DNA of 35,532 bases, from positions 1-35,532 of the forward strand of contig JAITHD010000212.1 in the NCBI GenBank assembly GCA_031280155.1. Direction: 5' to 3'. The stretch's first letter is position 1; every line of letters begins with the position of its first letter. The position numbers and the translations under genes are program-made. The stretch comes from Treponema sp. GTDB lineage: Bacteria > Spirochaetota > Spirochaetia > Treponematales > Breznakiellaceae. A model generated the notes under the pieces. It worked only from the letters and a program-made list of their open reading frames with translations, ran no database searches and was not told where the DNA came from. This document shows, in pieces, positions 8,144 to 16,397 of the stretch.

Positions 8144-9475
8144 TCACCATTCCGCATAGCCCGCGATTATGTCCCGGAAGAAATAGGCGCTGTCCTTAAC
8201 AATACGCTTCTGGGTTTCATAATCCACATATACGATGCCGAACCGTTTAGTATAGCCGAAAGCCCATTCAAAATTATCAAGGAAAGACCATGCAAAATAG
8301 CCCTTGAGGTTTACCCCTTCTTTAATAAGGCTGGCGCAGACTTCAAGATGATGTTTTAGGTACTCAATTCGTTCCCTATCATGAACTCTCCCATCTGTAT
8401 CAACCGTGTCTTTATTGGCATACCCATTTTCAGTGATATAAATCGGAAGTCCATTAGATGCTTCATGAACCCATTTCAAAAGGCGTTCAAGTCCTTGAGG
8501 AACAATCGTCCAGCCCATATCTGTAGTATCTTGCCATGCAGGGCGTCCACTGTACTTAAAAAGCGCCTTTTTATCCTGTCCTACTGCGGTTTCGGTATAA
8601 TAATTCACGCCGATAAAATCTATTGGTTCCGCAATAGTTTCTAAATCGCCGCTTTGAATAGGAAAATCCACGCCGAATTCCTTTACCGCTGCGCTTGGGT
8701 ACTCTTTGCCCAGTATAGGATAGAGAAAAACTTCGCTCTCTACCGCTCTGGCTATAAGGGCAGAGCGCTTATCCGCTTTATTACCTGTTGCGGGGCGAGG
8801 CATACTGAGATTCAAGGTGATCCCGATAGGCGCTTTCAAGCCGGTTTTACGATAGGCTTTAACTACCGCACCGTGCCCTAGATTGAGGTGATGGATCGTC
8901 TTGACCGTGAGATTGATATTTTTGATCCCCGGGGCGTGGACACCCCAGAGATACCCTAAATAGGCGACGCAGAAAGGTTCATTAATGGTTATCCATTGAT
9001 CCGCCAGATCCCCTAATTCATTGAAGCAAATTTTAGCGTATTCGGTAAAGGCTTCAACGATAAAACGGTCCGCCCAGCCGCCTTTATCCTGCAAATATTG
9101 GGGCATGTCCCAATGATACAAGGTAACGCAGGCTTTGATATCCTTTTTATGAAGTTCTTCACAAAGAGAACGATAATACCGTATCCCTTCCTGATTAACC
9201 TTACCATTAGGTTCCGGCAGAATCCTGGACCAGGCAATAGAGAATCGATAACTCTGAAAGCCTAATTCCGACATCAAGGCAATATCCTCAGCGTACCGGT
9301 GATACTGATCACAAGCGACCTCACCGGTTTCTCCGGCATATACATTACCCGGTATACGCGCAAAAGTATCCCAGATACTTTCACTGCGTCCCCCTTCATG
9401 TCCGGCGCCTTCAACCTGATAACTCGCCGTAGCGGTTCCCCACAAAAAATCCTCAGGAAATTCTAATCGCTGCAT
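8144..9475 (-). CDS. Beta-glucosidase, glycoside hydrolase family 1
   Basis: Hydrolyses beta-linked glucosides such as cellobiose, or possibly 6-phospho-glucosides, in the cytoplasm. The 443-residue length is typical of GH1. The N-terminal FPEDFLWGTATASYQVEGA signature, the acid/base glutamate in TINEP (E166) and the nucleophile in YITENGYA (about residue 349) are intact. The C-terminal FAWSFLDNFEWAFGYTKRFG binding segment favours an unphosphorylated glucoside over a 6-phosphate, by analogy with BglA/BglB-type enzymes. No signal peptide. A near-consensus promoter and a 139-base leader containing an inverted repeat precede it, suggesting regulation. Hexokinase upstream on the same strand could phosphorylate the glucose released. 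Confidence 0.95.
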   Translation of the reverse strand: MQRLEFPEDFLWGTATASYQVEGAGHEGGRSESIWDTFARIPGNVYAGETGEVACDQYHRYAEDIALMSELGFQSYRFSIAWSRILPEPNGKVNQEGIRYYRSLCEELHKKDIKACVTLYHWDMPQYLQDKGGWADRFIVEAFTEYAKICFNELGDLADQWITINEPFCVAYLGYLWGVHAPGIKNINLTVKTIHHLNLGHGAVVKAYRKTGLKAPIGITLNLSMPRPATGNKADKRSALIARAVESEVFLYPILGKEYPSAAVKEFGVDFPIQSGDLETIAEPIDFIGVNYYTETAVGQDKKALFKYSGRPAWQDTTDMGWTIVPQGLERLLKWVHEASNGLPIYITENGYANKDTVDTDGRVHDRERIEYLKHHLEVCASLIKEGVNLKGYFAWSFLDNFEWAFGYTKRFGIVYVDYETQKRIVKDSAYFFRDIIAGYAEW

Positions 9476-9565
9476 ACAACATTATCCTTATATATTTTAT
9501 GGCGTTTAACCAGCAATTTTCCGCATTTTTGAGGATTTTTTTAACAATTCTAAATAAGTCCTCGT

Positions 9566-9583
9566 GGCGGTAATTGTATCGCC
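9566..9583. promoter_or_regulatory. Candidate operator in the glucosidase leader
   Basis: GGCGGTAATTGTATCGCC is an 18-bp imperfect palindrome (arms GGCG/CGCC, TA/TA, one G-T step) lying 30-45 bases downstream of the expected transcript start. Size and symmetry fit a repressor site of LacI or GntR type. It could also fold as a short RNA hairpin. Confidence 0.4.
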
Positions 9584-9620
9584 ATTCACACTCTTTCAAG
9601 TGCATCATATTATACATTAC

Positions 9621-9648
9621 ATTATACACGCCTTTTATTTTTTGTCAA
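9621..9648 (-). promoter_or_regulatory. Consensus sigma-70 promoter for the glucosidase
   Basis: On the minus strand TTGACA (9643-9648), a 16-bp spacer and TATAAT (9621-9626) match both boxes perfectly. A second TATAAT sits 12 bp downstream (9609-9614). Transcript start is expected near 9614, giving a leader of about 139 bases. Confidence 0.8.
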
Positions 9649-9676
9649 TAATTCCCCAAAAAATTAAATCCAACGG

Positions 9677-9744
9677 CGTATAACAGGCATGTTTACGCTG
9701 CGCCCGCCTACGGCGGGCTTGGCATACAGCCGGAACGTTATGCG
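9677..9744. repeat. Large imperfect cruciform, attC-like in form
   Basis: Three nested stems on one axis. The outer stem is CGTATAAC (9677-9684) with GTTATGCG (9737-9744), eight pairs including one G-T. The middle stem is GTTTACGCTG with CAGCCGGAAC, offset by the unpaired AGGCAT. The core is GCCCGCC/GGCGGGC with a TAC loop (9702-9718). The two-box stem with an unpaired spacer and terminal hairpin resembles an integron attC site, but the core GTTATGC deviates from GTTRRRY and no cassette or integrase is seen. It may instead be a REP-like element or serve as the hexokinase terminator. Confidence 0.5.
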
Positions 9745-9755
9745 AACAACGTATG

Positions 9756-11108
9756 TTACCCGGACAAAGCGGCAACAGCCGCGCCAAAAAGAGACGCCTG
9801 CTCCACCGGAGTTACCATATAGGCTCGCGGTTTTTTTGAGACCAGCATAGTATGAAGATACGATTCCAGCGCGGTCCGAATCCCTTTGTAAATCATAAAA
9901 GTAGTTCCTTCCACAGCAATACGAATAGGCGCAAAAGGATTATTCCAATGAACCCGTTCAGCCGCGGCGGCTACCATTGCCGCGGAAAAGAGTCCTGCCC
10001 GCTGGGTAACAATCGAAGCAAGGTACACAAAAGAAGTCAGCGCGGCTTGTTCATCAAGCCCGAAAAGCGAACCAATAAGCCCTTCCCCGGACAGAGGAGT
10101 GTGCATAAAGGCGTTTAAGTCCCTGGTTTGTAACGTAGTCCAACAGAGAAATTCGTCGGATTTTTTGAATTTCAGCAGTCCGTCTCGGACAGCCTGCTTG
10201 AGAATGTGGAAGGTCAAAGGACCTAAATATGCGCCAGACGTAGTTTTTTCCAGTGTATAAACCCCAGGATTTTTGGTAGTACCATCATATTCCTTATCCA
10301 GAGAACCCATATACCGATGACCAAAGGTGCCGGTTTCACAAACCACGATTTGAGGAGTGGTTTCAGATGAAAAGCCTATCTTAGGAATACTGGTTTCTGG
10401 ATAAGCGGTATTAATGCCTGTTCCCAGAATAAAGCCGATCACAGGACCTCCAGTCACGCCGTACCGATCTGTTCCCTGTAGCTCGCCCCGGGCGGGAATA
10501 TCCGCAAGTCCTGAAAGCAGGGTCGCCACCGTATCATTCAGCAGCACGATCCGTTCAGGAGGCTTCACATTCCGCCGCTTCAGAGCATCCCTAAGTCCTT
10601 GTCCTATAGATTTACCGATCACCTCTGGAGCGTCTACTTCCTTGCTTAAAGCAAGGAGTATTCCATCGGATTTATTAGTCATTTCCATAGGATAAGAAAA
10701 GGTAAAACCTATTCCTTCGATATGGGGAGATTTTTCAATAAAAGGAGCGGTTAACCCAGCGATTTGGTCAAAGAACTGTTCCGCATTTACCGGTCCTTTA
10801 GTGCCGGGCATGGGAGCCTTTTCCGCGCCTTCGGCTATAGCTTTTCCGCGCTCGTCAAAACGAACCAGCGCGGCCCGGAAGTTAGTTCCCCCTGCATCCA
10901 GTGCAATAACGGTTTTTCCCGGAGGCACTTGGGAAACCGGACTGAGATAGGTGGGGATCATAGGAAGACTTGACTGCTGCCCCCGGAGACCGCGCTCCAT
11001 ATCAATAAGCGTATCCTGCACTAAGCCCAGGGGATCAACCCTATCATAGTGAAAGCCGTAATATCGAGCGAATTCAGACAGCGCATTTGGATTAAAAGAT
11101 GAACTCAT
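9756..11108 (-). CDS. hxk: Hexokinase, eukaryote-type family
   Basis: Phosphorylates glucose and related hexoses with ATP in the cytoplasm. At 450 residues it belongs to the eukaryote-like hexokinase family (COG5026) found in treponemes, not to the short bacterial glucokinases. The phosphate-1 loop LDAGGTNFRAAL spans about 70-81. FSYPMEM and an LLNDTVATLLSG segment (catalytic Asp) follow, then GFILGTGINTAYPE (phosphate-2 and sugar contact). GAGGT lies six bases before the ATG. The glucosidase lies downstream on the same strand but has its own promoter, with the cruciform between. Treponemes generally lack a glucose PTS route, so this enzyme is probably the main entry to glycolysis (inference). 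Confidence 0.93.
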   Translation of the reverse strand: MSSSFNPNALSEFARYYGFHYDRVDPLGLVQDTLIDMERGLRGQQSSLPMIPTYLSPVSQVPPGKTVIALDAGGTNFRAALVRFDERGKAIAEGAEKAPMPGTKGPVNAEQFFDQIAGLTAPFIEKSPHIEGIGFTFSYPMEMTNKSDGILLALSKEVDAPEVIGKSIGQGLRDALKRRNVKPPERIVLLNDTVATLLSGLADIPARGELQGTDRYGVTGGPVIGFILGTGINTAYPETSIPKIGFSSETTPQIVVCETGTFGHRYMGSLDKEYDGTTKNPGVYTLEKTTSGAYLGPLTFHILKQAVRDGLLKFKKSDEFLCWTTLQTRDLNAFMHTPLSGEGLIGSLFGLDEQAALTSFVYLASIVTQRAGLFSAAMVAAAAERVHWNNPFAPIRIAVEGTTFMIYKGIRTALESYLHTMLVSKKPRAYMVTPVEQASLFGAAVAALSG

Positions 11109-11181
11109 GGATTTACCTCATTACATAGTATGCCCAGAAATCGTATATTCCGCAAGATGTATGTTTCGATATCTTCGCATT

Positions 11182-11198
11182 TTGGCGGAATCCGCCAA
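11182..11198. promoter_or_regulatory. Perfect 17-base palindrome between hxk and a divergent small ORF
   Basis: TTGGCGGA, one central base and TCCGCCAA are perfectly symmetrical. The site is about 75 bp upstream of the hexokinase start and 37 bp upstream of the -10 box of the divergent small ORF, a good place for a shared operator. Confidence 0.45.
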
Positions 11199-11234
11199 TT
11201 CCCTGAATTACTAGAAATAAAGTTTCTTCATTGT

Positions 11235-11240
11235 TATAAT
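11235..11240 (+). promoter_or_regulatory. -10 box of a possible leaderless transcript
   Basis: A perfect TATAAT is followed by five bases and then the ATG at 11246, so transcription would begin at or next to the start codon. The -35 region (TAGAAA, 11212-11217) is weak. Confidence 0.4.
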
Positions 11241-11245
11241 AGTTT

Positions 11246-11389
11246 ATGGGTCTGAATAAGTCTGTCAATGGTATGCAGCAGCAATTCAACGTATCAGCCG
11301 TCAGGCTCGTCTCCCCAGATAAAGGCAATAAGGGCAGACCAGTCTTCGTGGAGGAAGACAATGAAAAGAAATTTGAAATAGTGAAATAG
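11246..11389 (+). CDS. Candidate 47-residue small protein
   Basis: Unrecognised. The frame opens with MGLNKSVNGMQQQFNVSAV, continues with LVSPDKGNKGRPVFVEEDN and ends in EKKFEIVK before TAG. Composition is protein-like: charged, balanced, no low complexity, and a polar C-terminus. Two alternative minus-strand frames over the same DNA look much less like protein (cysteine and threonine clusters, no domains). There is no Shine-Dalgarno site, and a TATAAT lies six bases ahead, which suggests leaderless translation. No membrane segment. It sits alone between hexokinase (divergent) and enolase. Nothing else is evident in the remaining gap (11390-11636). Confidence 0.4.
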   Translation: MGLNKSVNGMQQQFNVSAVRLVSPDKGNKGRPVFVEEDNEKKFEIVK

Positions 11390-11613
11390 ATAATATGGAA
11401 AACATATTATTTTTTGTGAGGTCCCATTGTGTAAAAGGTCTGATTCTATTGAAATAAAGGCGGATTTAAACGAAATACATTTTTCTGTATCATTTTCATC
11501 TGTTTTTAGCATTGATTATCAAGTTATTCTGACAAGAACAATGGAAACAAAAACAAGTACCTGGATACAATGACTTCTTTTTATGCGCTTATAACGATAA
11601 AAGCCTTGACTGA

Positions 11614-12966
<1,353 letters not shown>

Positions 12967-12971
12967 CATAT

Positions 12972-13003
12972 AAGGGGGGAGTTGGAAAACTCACCCCCTT
13001 TAT
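12972..13003. terminator. Bidirectional terminator between eno and glgC
   Basis: AAGGGGG plus GAGTT pairs with AACTC and CCCCCTT, a 12-bp stem with a single bulged A and a short loop, ending in TTTATT. It lies 5 bp after eno and 18 bp before the end of convergent glgC, so it can serve both. Confidence 0.8.
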
Positions 13004-13021
13004 TACAAGGAAACATTACTT

Positions 13022-14290
13022 TTAAATTATAGTACCAGATTGTATAATCCCATTTTTGGGGATCACAATGATACCGTCTATGATATAGTACTGACCATAG
13101 TTGCCGTCAGCCCGGTTGAGATCGTCAACTCCAATGCGGCATCCCTCACCAATACAAGCGTTCTTATCAATAATCGCTTTCTTGATAAGGGTTCCCCGCC
13201 CAATACCTACATTGGGAACCTTAGCTTCAGCGTTTTGCTGTTTCTTCGCCTCTGATTCATAGTAGTCTGCGCCCATGCAGATAACTCCATTGAGGCTTGC
13301 TCCGGATTCGATGATGGTTCTAATGCCGACAATAGAGTTGGCAATAGACGCATTGGTAATAATGCACCCTTCAGAAGCAATAGACTGATTCATATTGCTG
13401 AAATTCATCTTTGAAGGGGGCAGATTTCTCATGTGGGTATAGATGGGGCGGCGTTCATCATAGATGTCGAATCGGGGACGCACACTGGTTAATTCCAGAT
13501 TAGCTTCATAAAAATTTTTTATAGTCCCGATATCTTCCCAATAGCCGTCAAAAATGTAGGCGTTTACCTTTAACTGCTTAATTGCCGCAGGGATTATCTC
13601 CTTACCGAAATCAGTCATTTCATTGTTGAGACAATCTTCCATAGCTTTAGCGTTGAAGATATAAATACCCATAGAACCGAGATACTGCTCTTTACTCTTA
13701 TCTTGCCGTAATTCAGGCGGAACCTTAAAGTCCGAAATATCCTTGGTAGGTCCGGGCTTTTCTAAGAATTCGGTAATGCTGTTAGTCTTATTTGCCTTGA
13801 GAATTCCAAGCTGACTTGCGGCTTCCCGAGTTACCGGCGTACAGGCAATCGTAATAGCTGCTCCTGATTCCCTATGTTTTGCCAGAAAATCTCTGAGGTC
13901 CATCCGGTAAAGCTGATCCCCAGACAGAATAAGATAGTAATCAGGACTCTGGGTCCTAAAATGGACGAAATTCTTCCGCACCGCATCGGCAGTCCCCTCA
14001 TACCACCCGGAATGATCAAAGGTCTGTTCCGCCGCAAGGATCTCGGCAAATCCTTTGGAGAAGGAATCAAACACATAAGTCTGAGAAAGGTGCAGGTGAA
14101 GCGACGCTGAATTAAATTGTGTTAAAATGTATATCTGCCGTAAATGGGCATTAATACAATTAGAAATGGGAATATCCACCAGTCTGAATTTCCCGCCAAA
14201 GGGAACCGCTGGTTTTGCCCGTTCCTGGGTTAAAGGAAACAAACGAGTCCCCTTTCCACCACCTAATACAATAGACAAGACTTCAGCCAT
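13022..14290 (-). CDS. glgC: Glucose-1-phosphate adenylyltransferase
   Basis: Makes ADP-glucose from glucose 1-phosphate and ATP, the committed and usually regulated step of bacterial glycogen synthesis. The 422-residue protein has the nucleotidyltransferase loop LGGGKGTRLFPLT (8-20) followed by KPAVPFGGKFRLVDIPISNC, the GTADAVRKN substrate region, ITEFLEKPG (sugar-phosphate binding), the YWEDIGTIKNFYEAN segment, and a C-terminal left-handed beta-helix (hexapeptide repeats such as IIDKNACIGEGCRIG). AGGAGG precedes the ATG. It has its own promoter overlapping the end of the TrmH gene and a structured leader of about 155 bases. No glycogen synthase or branching enzyme is nearby. Confidence 0.97.
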   Translation of the reverse strand: MAEVLSIVLGGGKGTRLFPLTQERAKPAVPFGGKFRLVDIPISNCINAHLRQIYILTQFNSASLHLHLSQTYVFDSFSKGFAEILAAEQTFDHSGWYEGTADAVRKNFVHFRTQSPDYYLILSGDQLYRMDLRDFLAKHRESGAAITIACTPVTREAASQLGILKANKTNSITEFLEKPGPTKDISDFKVPPELRQDKSKEQYLGSMGIYIFNAKAMEDCLNNEMTDFGKEIIPAAIKQLKVNAYIFDGYWEDIGTIKNFYEANLELTSVRPRFDIYDERRPIYTHMRNLPPSKMNFSNMNQSIASEGCIITNASIANSIVGIRTIIESGASLNGVICMGADYYESEAKKQQNAEAKVPNVGIGRGTLIKKAIIDKNACIGEGCRIGVDDLNRADGNYGQYYIIDGIIVIPKNGIIQSGTII

Positions 14291-14334
14291 ACTATGCCTC
14301 CTTTGTTAGATTAATTTATGGTGTACACAATCCT

Positions 14335-14391
14335 GTGAGGGGTCCGCAATTAAAACAAAAGATTCTTGTTTTACCACAGAGAAAACCTCAC
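14335..14391 (-). promoter_or_regulatory. Structured leader of glgC
   Basis: In the predicted glgC 5' untranslated region, GTGAGG (14386-14391, minus) pairs with CCTCAC (14335-14340), enclosing an inner AAAACAA/TTGTTTT hairpin (14352-14372). No known riboswitch class is recognised; it may be simple secondary structure. Confidence 0.3.
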
Positions 14392-14452
14392 AAACCATCA
14401 GAGGGACACCATTCCGCATAGGTGAACGCTATCACCCTGCCGGATTTAATTA

Positions 14453-14482
14453 ATAATACGAGAGGTTACGGATAATTGTCAA
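14453..14482 (-). promoter_or_regulatory. Sigma-70 promoter for glgC
   Basis: On the minus strand TTGACA (14477-14482), an 18-bp spacer and TATTAT (14453-14458). The -35 box overlaps the TGA of the upstream TrmH-family gene. Start is expected near 14446, leaving a leader of about 155 bases. Confidence 0.7.
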
Positions 14483-15312
14483 GTATAATTTATACCAATT
14501 AACGTTTCAGCCCAAGCTTGCATGGCAATGCCAAACGCAACCGATGCATTAAGAGAACCCTTAGCGCCGTAAATAGGGATGGATACAATACCTAAAGACC
14601 CATTAACGGCGGTCAGAGCTTGGGGGCTTACGCCTAGTTCTTCAGAACCAACAATCATAAGCCCTTGTGAAGGAAAGTGAAAATTTCCCAGTTTGGTTCC
14701 GCCGGTTTCCAACGCAAACAGAGGACCCTTCAAAGATAGAATCCCCATATCCGATGAAAGCCGTTCCCAAGGGATCGCTGAAACGCATCCTCTGGCGGTC
14801 CGTTCCGCTCTGGGATGGCGCGGATCCGCACAGTGCGGGGAAAGAAAAATTTTTTCAACCCCAAAAGATTCAGCGGTACGGAACATAGCCCCTACATTGA
14901 AAGGCGCCCGGATATCCTCAAGATAGACGTAGATTCCGGGAAAACAACGCCGCCTGCACGGGTCAAGACTACCGGTACAGTCAATAAAATCCCAGTCCGC
15001 CGGAAACTGTCCGATCTCAGAAAGAAGCGCATACCTGACTGTATTCAAAGCCCGGAGCAAACCAGACGGATCAGAGCGGAAGCCTGTTTTCAATATACCA
15101 TAAGCATCTTGGATGATCCTTACAATATCCGACGAAAAAGCCGTATTTTGTACCGCCAATTCCAAAACGCTTGCAAGATATTCTGATTCTGTTACAGACA
15201 AATCCATACCGGACATCAGACGGTATTCAATTTCACCACATACTTTACTAATCTTCCGTAATTTCAGAGAATGGGGAAGTTTTACGAGTTTATAGACAGG
15301 TATCATTACCAA
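14479..15312 (-). CDS. TrmH/SpoU-family RNA 2'-O-methyltransferase
   Basis: A SAM-dependent, knot-fold (SPOUT) methyltransferase acting on tRNA or rRNA ribose. The three family motifs are in the second half: RAPFNVGAMFRTAESFGV, GLMIVGSEELGVS, and VSIPIYGAKGSLNASVAFGI, the last being the SAM-binding knot. The first 110 residues form a separate helical region that may guide substrate choice; the exact target (for example 23S G2251 or tRNA G18) is not deducible. The start may be TTG at 15312, ten bases after AGAGG (15323-15327), or ATG at 15306. That ribosome site lies in the loop of the hairpin that probably terminates flgM. Confidence 0.88.
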   Translation of the reverse strand: MVMIPVYKLVKLPHSLKLRKISKVCGEIEYRLMSGMDLSVTESEYLASVLELAVQNTAFSSDIVRIIQDAYGILKTGFRSDPSGLLRALNTVRYALLSEIGQFPADWDFIDCTGSLDPCRRRCFPGIYVYLEDIRAPFNVGAMFRTAESFGVEKIFLSPHCADPRHPRAERTARGCVSAIPWERLSSDMGILSLKGPLFALETGGTKLGNFHFPSQGLMIVGSEELGVSPQALTAVNGSLGIVSIPIYGAKGSLNASVAFGIAMQAWAETLIGINYT

Positions 15313-15340
15313 AAAAGCGAAACCTCTAAAGATTCCGCTT
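15311..15340 (-). terminator. Intrinsic terminator of flgM overlapping the next start
   Basis: On the minus strand AAGCGGAA (15333-15340) pairs with TTTCGCTT (15315-15322) around a ten-base loop and ends in TTTTTT. The loop contains AGAGG, the apparent ribosome site for the TrmH-family gene, and the T run abuts its TTG start. Confidence 0.6.
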
Positions 15341-15372
15341 AGTTACGCTTTATGAAAATTGCAAACCAACGG

Positions 15373-15657
15373 TTATAAACCAAAAATATCCATGATCCTA
15401 TCCGCAGTTGCATTAATAATAACATCATTAATATACGATGGATCATTAATCTTTTGTTTCAGTTCCGCAATGCGATCCATACGGACATCAGAAGCGGAAG
15501 CCACTACAGCATTCGCCTGATACAGTTCGCTCTTCTCTTTCGCCTCTGCCGAAAGCGTGATGGAATCAGTCTGTACAGTCCGATTTACTTGATTGTTCCA
15601 TTCAGCATTTTTACTATGCTGAATGAGGTTTATATAGCCTACTTTATCGATCATCAT
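15373..15657 (-). CDS. flgM: Flagellar anti-sigma-28 factor FlgM
   Basis: Binds sigma-28 (FliA) and holds back late flagellar genes until the hook is complete, when it is exported. The protein is small (94 residues from this start), with a disordered polar N-terminal half beginning MMIDKVGYINLIQ. A sigma-binding C-terminal half follows: DSITLSAEAKEKSELYQ, then SASDVRMDRIAELKQKI and a final helix NATADRIMDIFGL. The D-V-R-x-D-R/K-I core and the ADRI tail are typical of FlgM, and treponemal versions share this N-terminus. AGGA lies seven bases before the ATG at 15657; a TTG at 15663 is less likely. No other flagellar gene is near. A sigma-28-like promoter lies upstream. Confidence 0.85.
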   Translation of the reverse strand: MMIDKVGYINLIQHSKNAEWNNQVNRTVQTDSITLSAEAKEKSELYQANAVVASASDVRMDRIAELKQKINDPSYINDVIINATADRIMDIFGL

Positions 15658-15680
15658 ACGCAAATCCTACCTAATTATAA

Positions 15681-15708
15681 GTGTCGGTATATACCTATAT
15701 CCAGTTTA
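15681..15708 (-). promoter_or_regulatory. Possible sigma-28 promoter for flgM
   Basis: On the minus strand TAAA (15705-15708), 16 bases, then ACCGACAC (15681-15688), close to the flagellar consensus TAAA-N15-GCCGATAA. A TATAAT (15674-15679) just downstream offers an alternative sigma-70 -10 box without a good -35. Confidence 0.4.
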
Positions 15709-15712
15709 CACT

Positions 15713-16393
15713 TTAATCCGCTTTGTTTCCAGATATAAATATAGAAAACTCGCCGATCTGTTCATTTTTTTCCGCAAGAAACGCATATATTTCCGCTGCG
15801 GAACCCCGTATGTATTCTTCATGTAGTTTAGTCATTTCTCGTCCTACACAAATATACCGCTCTTTATCAAATTCGACTAAATCTTCTAAAACCTTGAGTA
15901 TACGAAAAGGGGATTCATATAAAACAAAGGCTGATTTCATATCCAGCAGTTCTTTAAGCCGGGATCTCCGGCGTCCCGGTTTAGGAGATAAAAACCCCTC
16001 AAACACTACGCTTTTATCCCTTCCGCCGCAGACGCTCACCAAGGAGGCAAACGCGGAGGCTCCGGGGATAGGGATAACGTGATGTCCGGCTTTCACCACA
16101 AGCCGGACCAGCAGGGCCCCAGGATCGCTGATCCCTGGGGTTCCGGCATCACTGGCATAAGCCGCTGTTTTCCCCTGGTGCAAACAGGCAATGACCTTTT
16201 CCGCAGTATGCCCTTCGTTTCCGGCTCGGCAGGAAATCATAGACGCCCGAATCCCAAAATGGCTTAACAGTTTCAACGTTCTCCGAGTATCCTCGCAGGC
16301 TACCAAATCTACGGTTTTCAAGATTTCCACCGCCCGATAGGTTATGTCCCCAAGATTCCCGATAGGAGTGGCTACCACATATAATATTGCCAC
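15713..16393 (-). CDS. rsmI: 16S rRNA C1402 ribose 2'-O-methyltransferase
   Basis: Methylates the ribose of C1402 in the decoding centre using SAM. The tetrapyrrole-methylase fold is clear: N-terminal ATPIGNLGDITYRAVEIL, CEDTRRTLKLLSHFGI, the SAM loop ASDAGTPGISDPG, and the VIPIPGASAF segment. At 226 residues it is shorter than E. coli RsmI (about 286), stopping after FSIFISGNKAD, so the C-terminal helix-turn-helix extension is missing. The start is GTG at 16393, four bases after the glycosyltransferase stop, so translation is probably coupled. It is the last gene of the rsmE-GT26-rsmI run; flgM follows with a separate promoter. Confidence 0.93.
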   Translation of the reverse strand: MAILYVVATPIGNLGDITYRAVEILKTVDLVACEDTRRTLKLLSHFGIRASMISCRAGNEGHTAEKVIACLHQGKTAAYASDAGTPGISDPGALLVRLVVKAGHHVIPIPGASAFASLVSVCGGRDKSVVFEGFLSPKPGRRRSRLKELLDMKSAFVLYESPFRILKVLEDLVEFDKERYICVGREMTKLHEEYIRGSAAEIYAFLAEKNEQIGEFSIFISGNKAD

Positions 16394-16397
16394 TGAA

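Noticed and set aside
11113-11512. Two minus-strand ORFs upstream of hexokinase
   Set aside because: Unusual composition, no ribosome sites, mutually overlapping; the plus-strand 47-residue frame is more protein-like.
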